Shown: one piece after another, positions 25,624 through 34,434 of the stretch | Numbering within the stretch: position 1 is the stretch's first letter | Layout of the letters: the number at the start of each line of letters is the position of its first letter | Source of the DNA: Marinomonas aquimarina | GTDB taxonomy: Bacteria > Pseudomonadota > Gammaproteobacteria > Pseudomonadales > Marinomonadaceae | Direction: 5' to 3' | NCBI RefSeq assembly: GCF_900089755.1 | Contig: NZ_FLOC01000023.1 | Coordinates: 1-47,240, forward strand | DNA length: 47,240 nucleotides | Position numbers and translations under genes: made by a program | Notes under the pieces: model-generated | What the model saw: the letters and a program-made list of their open reading frames with translations, nothing else | What the model was told of the DNA's origin: nothing | The model's database searches: none

Positions 25624-26031
25624 ATGAAACAGATTACCCCAAACTTCTATGTGGCTGAACAGCTCACACCGAGTCATATGACAAGTCTAGCCGAGGCGGG
25701 TATACGTCACCTCATTTGCAATCGACCGGATCATGAGGGCGAGGCGCAGACCGACAGTGCGGTGTTAAAAGCGAGCGCGGAACAGCAGGGCATGACGTTT
25801 GATTTTCTCCCCACAGCGCCAGGACAGTTTGATGCGGAGTTGGTAAAGCAGTTCGCTGCATTGATGGCTGGACGGGAGGGTAAAACCTTGGCTTTTTGCC
25901 GCACCGGTACCCGTAGCTTATCTCTGTGGACGTTGGCCAATCCAGAGCATAAATCCCGTGATGTACTGCTGAGTCTTGCTGAGCACGCTGGCTACAACAT
26001 GTCTGATTTGATCGATCGTGTCGCACAATAA
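25624..26031 (+). CDS. blh: TIGR01244/DUF442 family phosphatase-like protein (Blh type)
   Basis: This 135-residue protein has a dual-specificity-phosphatase-like fold. The signature loop FCRTGTRS has the CX5R form of cysteine phosphatases. The opening KQITPNFYVAEQLTPSHMTSLAEAGIRHLICNRPDHE is typical of the Blh N-terminal domain family that travels with sulfide oxidation genes. It overlaps no neighbour, and sqr starts 19 nt later, so the two are an operon. Its exact role in sulfide metabolism is not settled. The ATG at 25624 has a good TGGAG site; a longer frame upstream lacks one. Confidence 0.83.
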   Translation: MKQITPNFYVAEQLTPSHMTSLAEAGIRHLICNRPDHEGEAQTDSAVLKASAEQQGMTFDFLPTAPGQFDAELVKQFAALMAGREGKTLAFCRTGTRSLSLWTLANPEHKSRDVLLSLAEHAGYNMSDLIDRVAQ

Positions 26032-26050
26032 CAATAAGGAGGAATGCCCA

Positions 26051-27310
26051 ATGAATACTCAGTATAAAAACCATCACGAAGTTCTGATTGTGGGAGCTGG
26101 CGCCGGTGGCCTAGCGGTAGCGGCGAGCCTGTTAAAACGACGTCCAGATTTAGACATCGCGGTTGTGGACCCAGCTTCCGAGCACTCTTACCAGCCAGGT
26201 TGGACGCTAGTGGGCGGCGGCGTCTTTAAACGCGAGCAAACGCGCCGTCAGATGTCAGCGGTGATTCCGAAGAAAGTGCAGCGTTACCAAGAAGCGGTGG
26301 TGAGCTTTCAACCAGAGTCGCAAAGTATTGAAATGTCTAATGGTGAACGTCTGCATTACAGTGTTTTGGTGGTCTCACCAGGGCTTAAGTTAAATTGGGA
26401 CGCGATCCCAGGCTTAAAAGAAACCCTTGGCAAAAATGGCGTGACCTCGAACTACCAGTGGGAAACCGCGCCGTACACTTGGCAAAACGTACAGCAGCTT
26501 AAAAAAGGCAAAGCGATCTTTACCCAGCCGCCGATGCCAATTAAATGTGCTGGCGCACCACAGAAAGCCATGTACCTTGCCTGCAGCGAATGGTTGTCTA
26601 AAGGAGTATTAAAAGACATCGATGTGGAATTCTGTAACGCCGGTGGTGTGTTGTTTGGCGTGGCCGATTATGTGCCTGCCTTGATGGGCTACATTGAAAA
26701 ATACGATATCAATTTGAATCTTGGTCAGACTCTCGTTGCGGTGGATGGTGAACGCCAAGTGGCCACCTTTGAGGTCAGCAATAGTGCAGGCGAAAAAGAA
26801 CGCATTGAAAAAGACTTCGATATGCTGCATGTGTGCCCGCCACAGTGTCCGTTAGACTTTATTAAAGACAGTCCTTTATCCGATGACGCGGGTTGGTTTG
26901 ATGTCTACCCAGATACCTTACAGCACAAACACTACGACGATATATTTGGTTTGGGAGATGGTACCAATACCCCGAATGCGAAAACGGCCGCGGCGGTACG
27001 TGCCCAAGCGCCAGTGGTGGCAGAAAACATTTTGTCTGTACTGGTTAAGCAAGCGCCACGGGCGGTGTACGATGGTTACGGTTCTTGTCCTTTAACGGTT
27101 GAGCGCGGCAAAATCGTGTTGGCGGAGTTCGTCTATGGCGGTAAGGTCAAGCCGTCGTTCCCGAAATGGTTTATCGATGGTACCCAGCCGTCTTACCTTG
27201 CTTGGTTATTAAAAGAGAAGAGCCTACCGTGGGTCTATTGGGAAGGCATGCTTAAAGGGCATGAATGGCTCGTTGCCCCACAAATCGCTTCTCACCCCCC
27301 GCGCCATTAA
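26051..27310 (+). CDS. sqr: Sulfide:quinone oxidoreductase, SQOR-like
   Basis: This is a 419-residue FAD enzyme, membrane-associated, that oxidises sulfide and passes electrons to quinone. It has an N-terminal FAD motif VLIVGAGAGGLAVAASL, then PIKCAGAPQKAMYLAC with the first redox Cys, FGLGDGTNTPNAKTAAAVRAQ (second FAD site), and YDGYGSCPLTVERGKIVLAEF with the second redox Cys. The spacing and motifs follow the human SQOR-type rather than the classical Rhodobacter type. The start at 26051 has a perfect AAGGAGGA site. It follows blh and ends at a hairpin at 27319-27345. No persulfide dioxygenase or rhodanese gene is adjacent. Confidence 0.9.
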   Translation: MNTQYKNHHEVLIVGAGAGGLAVAASLLKRRPDLDIAVVDPASEHSYQPGWTLVGGGVFKREQTRRQMSAVIPKKVQRYQEAVVSFQPESQSIEMSNGERLHYSVLVVSPGLKLNWDAIPGLKETLGKNGVTSNYQWETAPYTWQNVQQLKKGKAIFTQPPMPIKCAGAPQKAMYLACSEWLSKGVLKDIDVEFCNAGGVLFGVADYVPALMGYIEKYDINLNLGQTLVAVDGERQVATFEVSNSAGEKERIEKDFDMLHVCPPQCPLDFIKDSPLSDDAGWFDVYPDTLQHKHYDDIFGLGDGTNTPNAKTAAAVRAQAPVVAENILSVLVKQAPRAVYDGYGSCPLTVERGKIVLAEFVYGGKVKPSFPKWFIDGTQPSYLAWLLKEKSLPWVYWEGMLKGHEWLVAPQIASHPPRH

Positions 27311-27318
27311 TATTGATT

Positions 27319-27345
27319 AACGCCTTACTTTATGCGTAAGGCGTT
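27319..27345 (+). terminator. Stem-loop after sqr
   Basis: AACGCCTTAC and GTAAGGCGTT form a perfect 10-bp stem with a 7-nt loop 8 nt past the sqr stop. The downstream sequence (GATATTTAAT) is only moderately T-rich. Confidence 0.65.
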
Positions 27346-27591
27346 GATATTTAATACAAATCATTACTGTCTGTGAATGTTTTTCGTAAGTAAGCGTAAA
27401 TCAGCATTGTTAACATCTGCGATTCATTGGCATTATAAAGGTGGCGCACTGATCGCGAACAGACTGGAATCGCTGGCTATCATGGAAAGTTAGGTGCTCT
27501 GATGCGCTATCCGCGCGAGTAGACTCAATACTGTCACTTTACATCTAAGGTGTCAGGATACTAATGAACCCATAGTGAACACATTTATCGT

Positions 27592-30570
27592 ATGAGTGAT
27601 TCTGTTCCACATAAGTCTGGTCGGGGCTCCTATAGCTACAGTGCCTTAGCCTTTCTCATTATCTTCGTGGTTGGCCTGTACGCTTCTTTTACATGGGAGT
27701 CGCAGCAGTTAAAGATAAAGCGGGCACAGGCACTCTCGCAGGCCCAATCCTACTCATTTCAACTCAAGAGCCTGCTTGACCATAACCTGTCAGGCAATTA
27801 CACACTGGCGGCATTGGTACATGAATTTGGCGGTTTTACGCGCTGGTTTCCGCAAGTGGCCGATTCCCTGCTGCAGGTGTATTCAGAAGTAAATAATTTT
27901 GCTTTGTCCCCGAACGGCATCGTCAAACAGGTGTATCCATTACGGGGTAATGAACGGGTCATTGGCTTCAATCAATTAATGGATGTGGAACAGGGCAGTG
28001 ATGCGTGGGACGCATTGAAACAGCAGCGTATGACGCTAGCGGGGCCGGTAGATTTAGTGCAGGGTGGACAAGGCTTTGTCGGGCGTTTGCCGGTGACGCT
28101 TGAGCGCCGCAGCGGTGGTGCGGAGCAGTTTTGGGGCTTTAGCAATGTGGTGATCCGCTTAGACGCTCTGCTGGAGAACATCAACTTACAAGCTCTGGTC
28201 GATCAGGGCTATGCCTATCGGTTAGAGCGCATCGACACTGAACAAGCACAGTTAATCGCCACCGTGAGCGAGGGCCCCCTGTCGGATCCGGTTCAGGTGG
28301 AAATGAGCCTTCCTGGTGTGAAGTGGCGTCTGCAAGTGGCGCCTGCGAAGGGATGGTTACCGCCTTACATGATCGCCTTGTATGCTGTGTTGTGCTTTTT
28401 GTTAGCGGCCGTGGTGGCGCGCTTTGTCTACATGACCTTAAAAATAAGTACGCAAAAAGAGCAGCTGACAGAGCTGTTATCCTTGCAAACCGAACACGCT
28501 AACCAAACCGATAAACGCTTTTTAAGTACGCTGCAGGCGATTCCTGATCCACTGCTCGAGCTGGACCAAGATGGCACCGTGTTGGACCTGCATATGCCCA
28601 ATGATGAGCTGGAATTAGAGCAATTCTTCATTCCCGGTCAGCACTATAATAAGGCATTGCCTTATGCAGTGGGGCAGGTGCTGGAGCATGTCTTCCAAGA
28701 AACCCTGAGCTCTCCTAATTTTAGCCACCGTGGGGCGTTATTTAGTCTCAACATCAGCGCCGCTAAGGTACTGTGGTTTGAGTTGTCCGTGGTGTTTCGC
28801 CGCACTCAAGAAGATGATCTGGCCAATGGTCGTTTTATCGTTCTGTTACGTGATGTGACGGCGCGACAAGAAGCGGAACAGCAGCAGCGTATTGCCGCCA
28901 CGGCGTTTGAAACTCAGGATGGCATTTTAATCAGCGATCACAATAATCACATTATTCGCGTCAACAAGGCGTTCCAAAAACTATCGGGCTACAGTGAAGC
29001 GGAAGTGATCGGGCAGACTCCCGCGATTCTGCAATCTGGTAAGCACGATAGTGCCTTCTACCAGCATATGTTTGAGCAATTACTGAGCAAAGGCACATGG
29101 GCGGGTGAAGTCTGGAATCGGCGCAAAGATGGCGAGGTGTATCCTGAGTGGTTAAGCATTTCGACGGTGCGCGATCATCAGGGGGCGATCAGCCATTATG
29201 TGGCGAACTTTAAGGACATCTCTGAGCGCAAAGCCTCTGAACGACAGATTCGTCAATTGCATTACTATGACAGCCTCACGCGTCTCGCCAATCGTACCCT
29301 GTTGCTCGAGGAAATGGCCTTCTTACTTGAGGACAAAGCACTGCGTAACAAACAAAGTGCGGTACTGTTTATTGATTTGGACCATTTCAAAGACGTGAAC
29401 GATGTCTGGGGACATAACATTGGCGACCAGCTATTGCAGCAAGTGGCGACGCGCTTGGTCGACACCACTCGCTCGAAAGATTTGGTGGCGCGTTTTGGTG
29501 GTGATGAGTTCCTAGTGTTAATGGAGCCAACGGATACCAGTATTAATGCTGACCGCGCTATCTATCGCGCCAGCCATGTGGCCGATAAATTATTAAAAGT
29601 GTTGGGGCGGGCCTTCAGTCTTAATGGCGTCGATTACCAACTGGCGGCCAGCATAGGCATCACGGTGTTTGATGAGGATTGCCATGAGCCGTTAGATATC
29701 ATTAAGCAAGCGGAGCTGGCCATGTACGAGGCTAAATCTGCTGGACGCTCACGCCATTGTTTCTATGAAACCGGCATGCAAGAGCGTGTCCTAGAGCGAG
29801 TGCAATTAGAAACCGATCTGCGCCAAGCCTTGGATAATGATGAGTTGCTGCTGCATTTCCAACCGCAGTGGGACGCACAACAAAAAATGGTCGGGGCGGA
29901 AGCCTTGCTGCGCTGGCAGCATCCAGAGCGTGGCATGGTGTCACCGGCGGCCTTTATTCCTTTAGCGGAAGAAACACGTTTGATTTTGCCCATCGGTGAG
30001 TGGGTGTTGCGCAGTGCTTGTCAGTGGTTATCGCACTGGTGCAAACATGGGCAAATGCAGGGCTTTGTGATGTCCGTGAACGTCAGTGCGGTGCAGTTCT
30101 CGCAAGAAAACTTTGTCGGCCAAGTGCAGTCTATTTTGCAACAATTTAAGGTCCCTGCAGGGGCGTTACAGCTGGAATTGACGGAGAGCATGCTGGCCCA
30201 TGATCAACAGGATATCATCAGCAAAATGAGTGCCTTGAAGGCGCTGGGTGTGCTGATTTCGTTGGACGATTTTGGCACTGGCTATTCTTCACTCAGTTAT
30301 TTGCATCGTCTGCCGATCGATCAATTAAAGATCGATCAGTCGTTTGTGGCGAACATTGAGCACGGTGAGAAAAATGCTTCCTTGGCCGAATCCATCATCA
30401 GTTTGGGGCACAACCTAGGGATGGAGGTTATTGCCGAAGGCGTGGAAACCAAGGCACAGTTTGATTGGTTGGCGGCGCAGGAGTGTGACTTGTTCCAAGG
30501 TTTTGGCTTAGCCAAGCCTATGCCTATGACAGACTTATTGAGACAATACCAAGACGTTCAAACGTCATAA
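27592..30570 (+). CDS. CHASE-PAS-PAS-GGDEF-EAL c-di-GMP enzyme
   Basis: This is a 992-residue inner-membrane protein. A first helix (about residues 13-35) precedes a periplasmic CHASE-type sensor, recognised by SPNGIVKQVYPLRGNERVIGF, then a second helix near 255-282 and two PAS domains (about 305-550). A GGDEF domain follows (GGDEF at 636-640, with an RSKD inhibitory site before it), then an EAL domain (EAL at 770-772; DDFGTGYSSL, KIDQSF and AEGVET present). Both catalytic motifs are intact, so it could make or break c-di-GMP; such composites often act as GGDEF-activated phosphodiesterases. It ends 19 nt before siaA and probably shares its transcript. The ribosome site is weak. Confidence 0.92.
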   Translation: MSDSVPHKSGRGSYSYSALAFLIIFVVGLYASFTWESQQLKIKRAQALSQAQSYSFQLKSLLDHNLSGNYTLAALVHEFGGFTRWFPQVADSLLQVYSEVNNFALSPNGIVKQVYPLRGNERVIGFNQLMDVEQGSDAWDALKQQRMTLAGPVDLVQGGQGFVGRLPVTLERRSGGAEQFWGFSNVVIRLDALLENINLQALVDQGYAYRLERIDTEQAQLIATVSEGPLSDPVQVEMSLPGVKWRLQVAPAKGWLPPYMIALYAVLCFLLAAVVARFVYMTLKISTQKEQLTELLSLQTEHANQTDKRFLSTLQAIPDPLLELDQDGTVLDLHMPNDELELEQFFIPGQHYNKALPYAVGQVLEHVFQETLSSPNFSHRGALFSLNISAAKVLWFELSVVFRRTQEDDLANGRFIVLLRDVTARQEAEQQQRIAATAFETQDGILISDHNNHIIRVNKAFQKLSGYSEAEVIGQTPAILQSGKHDSAFYQHMFEQLLSKGTWAGEVWNRRKDGEVYPEWLSISTVRDHQGAISHYVANFKDISERKASERQIRQLHYYDSLTRLANRTLLLEEMAFLLEDKALRNKQSAVLFIDLDHFKDVNDVWGHNIGDQLLQQVATRLVDTTRSKDLVARFGGDEFLVLMEPTDTSINADRAIYRASHVADKLLKVLGRAFSLNGVDYQLAASIGITVFDEDCHEPLDIIKQAELAMYEAKSAGRSRHCFYETGMQERVLERVQLETDLRQALDNDELLLHFQPQWDAQQKMVGAEALLRWQHPERGMVSPAAFIPLAEETRLILPIGEWVLRSACQWLSHWCKHGQMQGFVMSVNVSAVQFSQENFVGQVQSILQQFKVPAGALQLELTESMLAHDQQDIISKMSALKALGVLISLDDFGTGYSSLSYLHRLPIDQLKIDQSFVANIEHGEKNASLAESIISLGHNLGMEVIAEGVETKAQFDWLAAQECDLFQGFGLAKPMPMTDLLRQYQDVQTS

Positions 30571-30589
30571 TTTACAGAAGGACAGACAC

Positions 30590-32596
30590 GTGGCTCGTTG
30601 GGGATTGAGATGGAAATCGCTGTTAGTGTTGGTGCTAGCAGGGCTGATTGCCAGCATTATCGCGTTGACACTGGGTTGGTATGTGGTGGCGGAAGGGCGC
30701 CAATATTCGGCCAAAGCCTATTCAGAAAGTTACACCGAACTAAATTATCAGAAGATCCTCACGCCCATGACCCGTGAGTTGGCGCTGGCACGCCGTTTTG
30801 CCGAGTTAAGCTCGCTGCAGGATTGGTTTAAAGCACCGCAAAATGAATCCCTTAAAGCGTTGGCCATGCGCGACGTGGAAGGTTTTAAATCAAGCTTCGA
30901 AAACGCTTCTATTTTCTTCGTTTCCGATAAAAGTTTGGCCTATTACTACTATGACGAGCAGTTACCGGTCGATGGCGACCAACGCTATTACATTGATGAA
31001 TCCCTTGAAGAGAACAAATGGTACGTCCTGACCCGTCAGCAGTCTGAGCCCTATGACATCAATGTGGATTTGAATGAGTATCTCCACAAAGCCAAAATTT
31101 GGGTCAACGTGCTGGTGCGTGATGGTGATGAGTTTCTTGGCATTGCCGGGACTGGGTTTGAACTGGGGCGCTTTATCGAAGATTTTGCCTCCTCGCCGCA
31201 ACCTGGGGTTCAGCCGTTCGTGGTGAATGCGGAAAACTTCAAAATCGAAGCCCATTCCAATATTGATCTGGTGGCCATTGATGGCATTGCCGGCAATGAT
31301 AATGATCTAACCCTATACGACTTAATTGATGACCCTGAGTCGCTGGCGCTACTCAAGCAAACCGTCCAACAAGCGAAGCAATCCGCCAATGTCGAAACCA
31401 TCCGAGTGCGCATTGCCAAGCAGGACTACATTCTCTCGTTCCGTTATATGCCAGACTTGAACTGGCTAATCACCACCAGTGTGAATTTGGATGAAGTGCG
31501 TCTGTTGAATACCGACTTGATCATGGGCGTGGGTATCGTATTTGCCCTGCTCCTAGCGATTGTTTTGGTGTTGTTTGGCTTTGCCGTGGACCGTTTAGTC
31601 TTGCAGCCATTACGCCAGCTGCAGATGTCTGCCAAAGCCATTTCTCAAGGTTCCTATGAAGTCCGCTTGCCGGTGAAATACGATGATGAAATTGGTGACT
31701 TGAGCCGCACCTTCAACCTCATGGCACAACAGGTTAAGAGCCATACTGCGGAGTTGGAGTCCCGAGTCAAAGAGCGCACCCAAGAATTGGAGCAAAGCAA
31801 TGCTCAGATTCAAGCGGCCAATCGCAAAATTGGTGATTCCATTGATTACGCCAGTTTGATTCAGCGCGCCATCCTACCGGATCGACAATTGCAGCAATTC
31901 CTTGGCGAGCATCATAGTGTGGTGTGGCGACCTCGTGATATTGTCGGTGGCGATTTTTATGTGTTCCACAATAATGACGAAGGTTGTTTGTTGGGCATTG
32001 TTGATTGTGCTGGACACGGCGTCCCAGGGGCTCTGATGACCATGTTGCTGCGCGCAGCGATTGATAAAGCAATCAATGAATTAGGAATCGCTGATCCAGC
32101 CAAACTGCTATATGCTATAGATCAAACGGTTCGCGCAATGCTGCATGAAGACACCAGCGTGAATCAGGTGGCCACCAATGCGGATGTCGGCTTGGTGTAT
32201 ATTCGTCACGCCGGTGATCAGCTGCGTTTCAGTGGCGCCAAGATTGCTTTGTACGCCAGCGATGGTGAAACGGTAGAGAAATACGCCGCCAGTCGTCGGG
32301 CCCTAGGGGACCGTAAGCAGGGGGAGTATGAGAATACCGACTTGCCTCTGGCGGGACGCACTTACTATATGACAACGGATGGTTATTTAGACCAAGCCGG
32401 CGGTGAGAAGATGTTTGGCTTTGGTAATAAGCGTTTTGAGCGGTTATTGGTGGAAAACGCACAACGACCGCTGAAACAACAAACGGCACGCTTTGCTGAA
32501 GCGTTGGACGAATATATGGGCGATTTGCCACAACGTGATGACATCACGCTGCTGTCTTTCCGCTTTGAGCCGTTATCAAGTGAAGAGGATAAGTAA
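30590..32596 (+). CDS. siaA: SiaA-type membrane PP2C/SpoIIE phosphatase
   Basis: This is a 668-residue membrane phosphatase. It has an N-terminal helix (about 10-33), a large periplasmic dCache-like sensor (about 34-300), a second helix (about 305-328), HAMP (about 325-380), a coiled coil (VKERTQELEQSNAQIQAA) and a C-terminal PP2C/SpoIIE domain. The metal-binding Asp residues sit in GGDFYVFHNNDEGCLLGIVDCAGHGVPG. In Pseudomonas aeruginosa SiaA dephosphorylates SiaC in response to an external signal. The GTG start is preceded by AAGGA at 7-8 nt. The gene order siaA-siaB-siaC-siaD matches the known module. Confidence 0.92.
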   Translation: MARWGLRWKSLLVLVLAGLIASIIALTLGWYVVAEGRQYSAKAYSESYTELNYQKILTPMTRELALARRFAELSSLQDWFKAPQNESLKALAMRDVEGFKSSFENASIFFVSDKSLAYYYYDEQLPVDGDQRYYIDESLEENKWYVLTRQQSEPYDINVDLNEYLHKAKIWVNVLVRDGDEFLGIAGTGFELGRFIEDFASSPQPGVQPFVVNAENFKIEAHSNIDLVAIDGIAGNDNDLTLYDLIDDPESLALLKQTVQQAKQSANVETIRVRIAKQDYILSFRYMPDLNWLITTSVNLDEVRLLNTDLIMGVGIVFALLLAIVLVLFGFAVDRLVLQPLRQLQMSAKAISQGSYEVRLPVKYDDEIGDLSRTFNLMAQQVKSHTAELESRVKERTQELEQSNAQIQAANRKIGDSIDYASLIQRAILPDRQLQQFLGEHHSVVWRPRDIVGGDFYVFHNNDEGCLLGIVDCAGHGVPGALMTMLLRAAIDKAINELGIADPAKLLYAIDQTVRAMLHEDTSVNQVATNADVGLVYIRHAGDQLRFSGAKIALYASDGETVEKYAASRRALGDRKQGEYENTDLPLAGRTYYMTTDGYLDQAGGEKMFGFGNKRFERLLVENAQRPLKQQTARFAEALDEYMGDLPQRDDITLLSFRFEPLSSEEDK

Positions 32597-32597
32597 T

Positions 32598-33134
32598 ATG
32601 TTGGTGCCAGATTTATACGAATTACGTCAGCGCTTCGACGATGAAAAAATACTGTTGTGCTTCAACGGTCCCATCTCACGAAGTCTGATCGAAGAAATCG
32701 GCAATGCGTTACGCAATTACTTGAAAAGTGAGCAAGCCTCTCCTGCAGCGGCGTTGGATGTGTTTGCTGTATACATCGAGCTGACGCAAAACATTCGTCA
32801 TTACGCGCAGCGTTCGGGCCTCGCAGGGGCCGACACCGCCACCGTGGTGGTCAGTTACCGAGATGGGCATTACAACGTCTCTGCCGGTAACTTGGTGCGT
32901 CTAGAAGACGGTGAAGCGGTGCTAAAACAAGTCACAGACTTGGCCGGATTAGACAAAGTAGAGTTGAAAAAAGTCTACAAAGAACAATTACGTAAACCCA
33001 GAGATGAGCATGCCACAAGCGGTGCCGGACTTGGCTTAATTGACATCGCACGCAAAGCCAGTGCGCCTGTCATGCCATCTCTTAAAACTTTGGAAAATGG
33101 CACCGGCTATTTTAGCCTGAGTGTACAAATTTGA
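32598..33134 (+). CDS. siaB: SiaB-type protein kinase
   Basis: This is a 178-residue cytoplasmic protein with a GHKL-like kinase fold. ELTQNIRHYA is the N-box and SGAGLGLIDIARKA the G-box. In P. aeruginosa SiaB phosphorylates SiaC and opposes SiaA. The frame is open further upstream inside siaA, but the ATG at 32598 has a GAGGA site, begins the conserved sequence, and leaves a 1-nt gap to the siaA stop. Confidence 0.9.
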   Translation: MLVPDLYELRQRFDDEKILLCFNGPISRSLIEEIGNALRNYLKSEQASPAAALDVFAVYIELTQNIRHYAQRSGLAGADTATVVVSYRDGHYNVSAGNLVRLEDGEAVLKQVTDLAGLDKVELKKVYKEQLRKPRDEHATSGAGLGLIDIARKASAPVMPSLKTLENGTGYFSLSVQI

Positions 33135-33144
33135 GTAAGCTAGT

Positions 33145-33522
33145 ATGAATGACCTGAAAATCGTATCCACCCAGTCTACGCCATTGATTGAAACCGATAA
33201 CACTCGTGGCGTGATTTATATGGAAGGGGATTCCTACCCAGAGAACTCATTTGAGTTTTACTCTGAGTTGGTGGCTTGGGTGAGCAGTTACTTGAGTGAC
33301 CATAATCGCCCGTTAGTGATGGAGCTGGCGTTACTGTATCTCAATACCAGTAGTATCAAGGTCATGATGGACATCTTCGACGAGTTAGAAGAAGCGCATC
33401 AAAAGGGGCGCGACGTGACAGTGAACTGGCGTTACGATGTGGACAATGAACGCGTGGCTGAGCTGGCGGAAGAATTCAAAGAAGACTGTAGCTTTGCCTT
33501 CAATATAATAGGCCAAGAATGA
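33145..33522 (+). CDS. siaC: SiaC phospho-switch protein (DUF1987)
   Basis: This is a 125-residue STAS-like regulatory protein. The phosphorylation site is retained at the same number as in P. aeruginosa: Thr68 in YLNTSSIKVMMD. Conserved surroundings include IYMEGDSYPENSFEFY near the N-terminus and VNWRYDVDNE near the C-terminus. In the studied system, unphosphorylated SiaC binds and activates the diguanylate cyclase SiaD, while SiaB phosphorylates it and SiaA reverses this. It starts 10 nt after siaB, and its stop overlaps siaD by 4 nt. Confidence 0.92.
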   Translation: MNDLKIVSTQSTPLIETDNTRGVIYMEGDSYPENSFEFYSELVAWVSSYLSDHNRPLVMELALLYLNTSSIKVMMDIFDELEEAHQKGRDVTVNWRYDVDNERVAELAEEFKEDCSFAFNIIGQE

Positions 33523-34298
33523 AACCCGATATTAAAGCGCTCGAGCAAAAGGTGATTGATGTGCTGGCTAACGAAGCCTACCAAGGTCACCCATTACATG
33601 ATGTGTTGAATGAGCTTTGGGACTATAACCAAAGCCAATGGGCACGTATGGAGCATATGATCCGTTTGTCGGATTCCTATCAGGATATGATCATCCAACG
33701 GGAAAAAACGCTCGGCGAGCGCTTTGATAAACATTTGCGTCAACTGGAAAAAATCACCCGCATCTCGGATCGCTATCAAACCGCACTGCGTGAGGCCAAT
33801 CTTGAGCTGGAGCAGGCCTCTTATGCCGATGCCCTGACTGGCTTGCCGAACCGCCGCAAGATGCTGCGTCGCTTGAAAAGCGAATTTGAAATGTGCCGCC
33901 AAGGGATTTGTTTGGCGATGATCGACATCGATCACTTTAAGACCATTAACGATGCCTATGGCCACTTAGTTGGCGACGATGTATTGGTGTCGGTGGGGAA
34001 CTTAATCGAGCGAACCGTGGGCGAATTGGGGCATATTTCCCGCTGGGGCGGTGAAGAGTTCTTAGTGATTTTTTCGCAGGTCGAGCAAGCTCAGGTCGAG
34101 CAGTGTTTGCGTCACCTGACCAAGGTGATTCGCGAGGCACATTTTGACAATGGCGAGGCCTATGATATTCGCACCACAATCAGTATCGGTATGTCCCATT
34201 ATCAAGCCGACGACAGCATTGATAGCCTGATTACCCGGGCCGACAATGCCCTGTATAAAGCCAAAAATTCAGGTCGTGATCGATTCGTGATTGGTTAG
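33519..34298 (+). CDS. siaD: SiaD diguanylate cyclase
   Basis: This is a 259-residue cytoplasmic cyclase that makes c-di-GMP. Residues 1-100 are helical with a coiled coil, the expected SiaC-binding stalk. The C-terminal GGDEF domain has DALTGLPNRRKMLRRL and an active-site GGEEF in RWGGEEFLVIF. The position of the product-inhibition site reads GELG instead of RxxD, so feedback inhibition through that site is unlikely. The ATGA overlap with siaC suggests tight stoichiometry between activator and enzyme. Confidence 0.92.
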   Translation: MKPDIKALEQKVIDVLANEAYQGHPLHDVLNELWDYNQSQWARMEHMIRLSDSYQDMIIQREKTLGERFDKHLRQLEKITRISDRYQTALREANLELEQASYADALTGLPNRRKMLRRLKSEFEMCRQGICLAMIDIDHFKTINDAYGHLVGDDVLVSVGNLIERTVGELGHISRWGGEEFLVIFSQVEQAQVEQCLRHLTKVIREAHFDNGEAYDIRTTISIGMSHYQADDSIDSLITRADNALYKAKNSGRDRFVIG

Positions 34299-34322
34299 CG
34301 AGCCAGTGCGCGACCAATCACG
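34286..34322 (+). terminator. Stem-loop overlapping the siaD stop
   Basis: CGTGATTGGT and ACCAATCACG form a perfect 10-bp stem with a 17-nt loop that contains a further GC-rich part. It spans the siaD stop codon and lacks a clear T-run. It may terminate weakly or protect the sia mRNA 3' end. Confidence 0.45.
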
Positions 34323-34434
34323 TCAGTTCTTGCTTCGAATGCCTATACCTTAGTATTAATTACGTCACCAAGCTGGCAAGCAGCGCCTTCCCGTCGTATC
34401 TTTAAGCCATAAAAATAACACTAGGTAGTATTTT

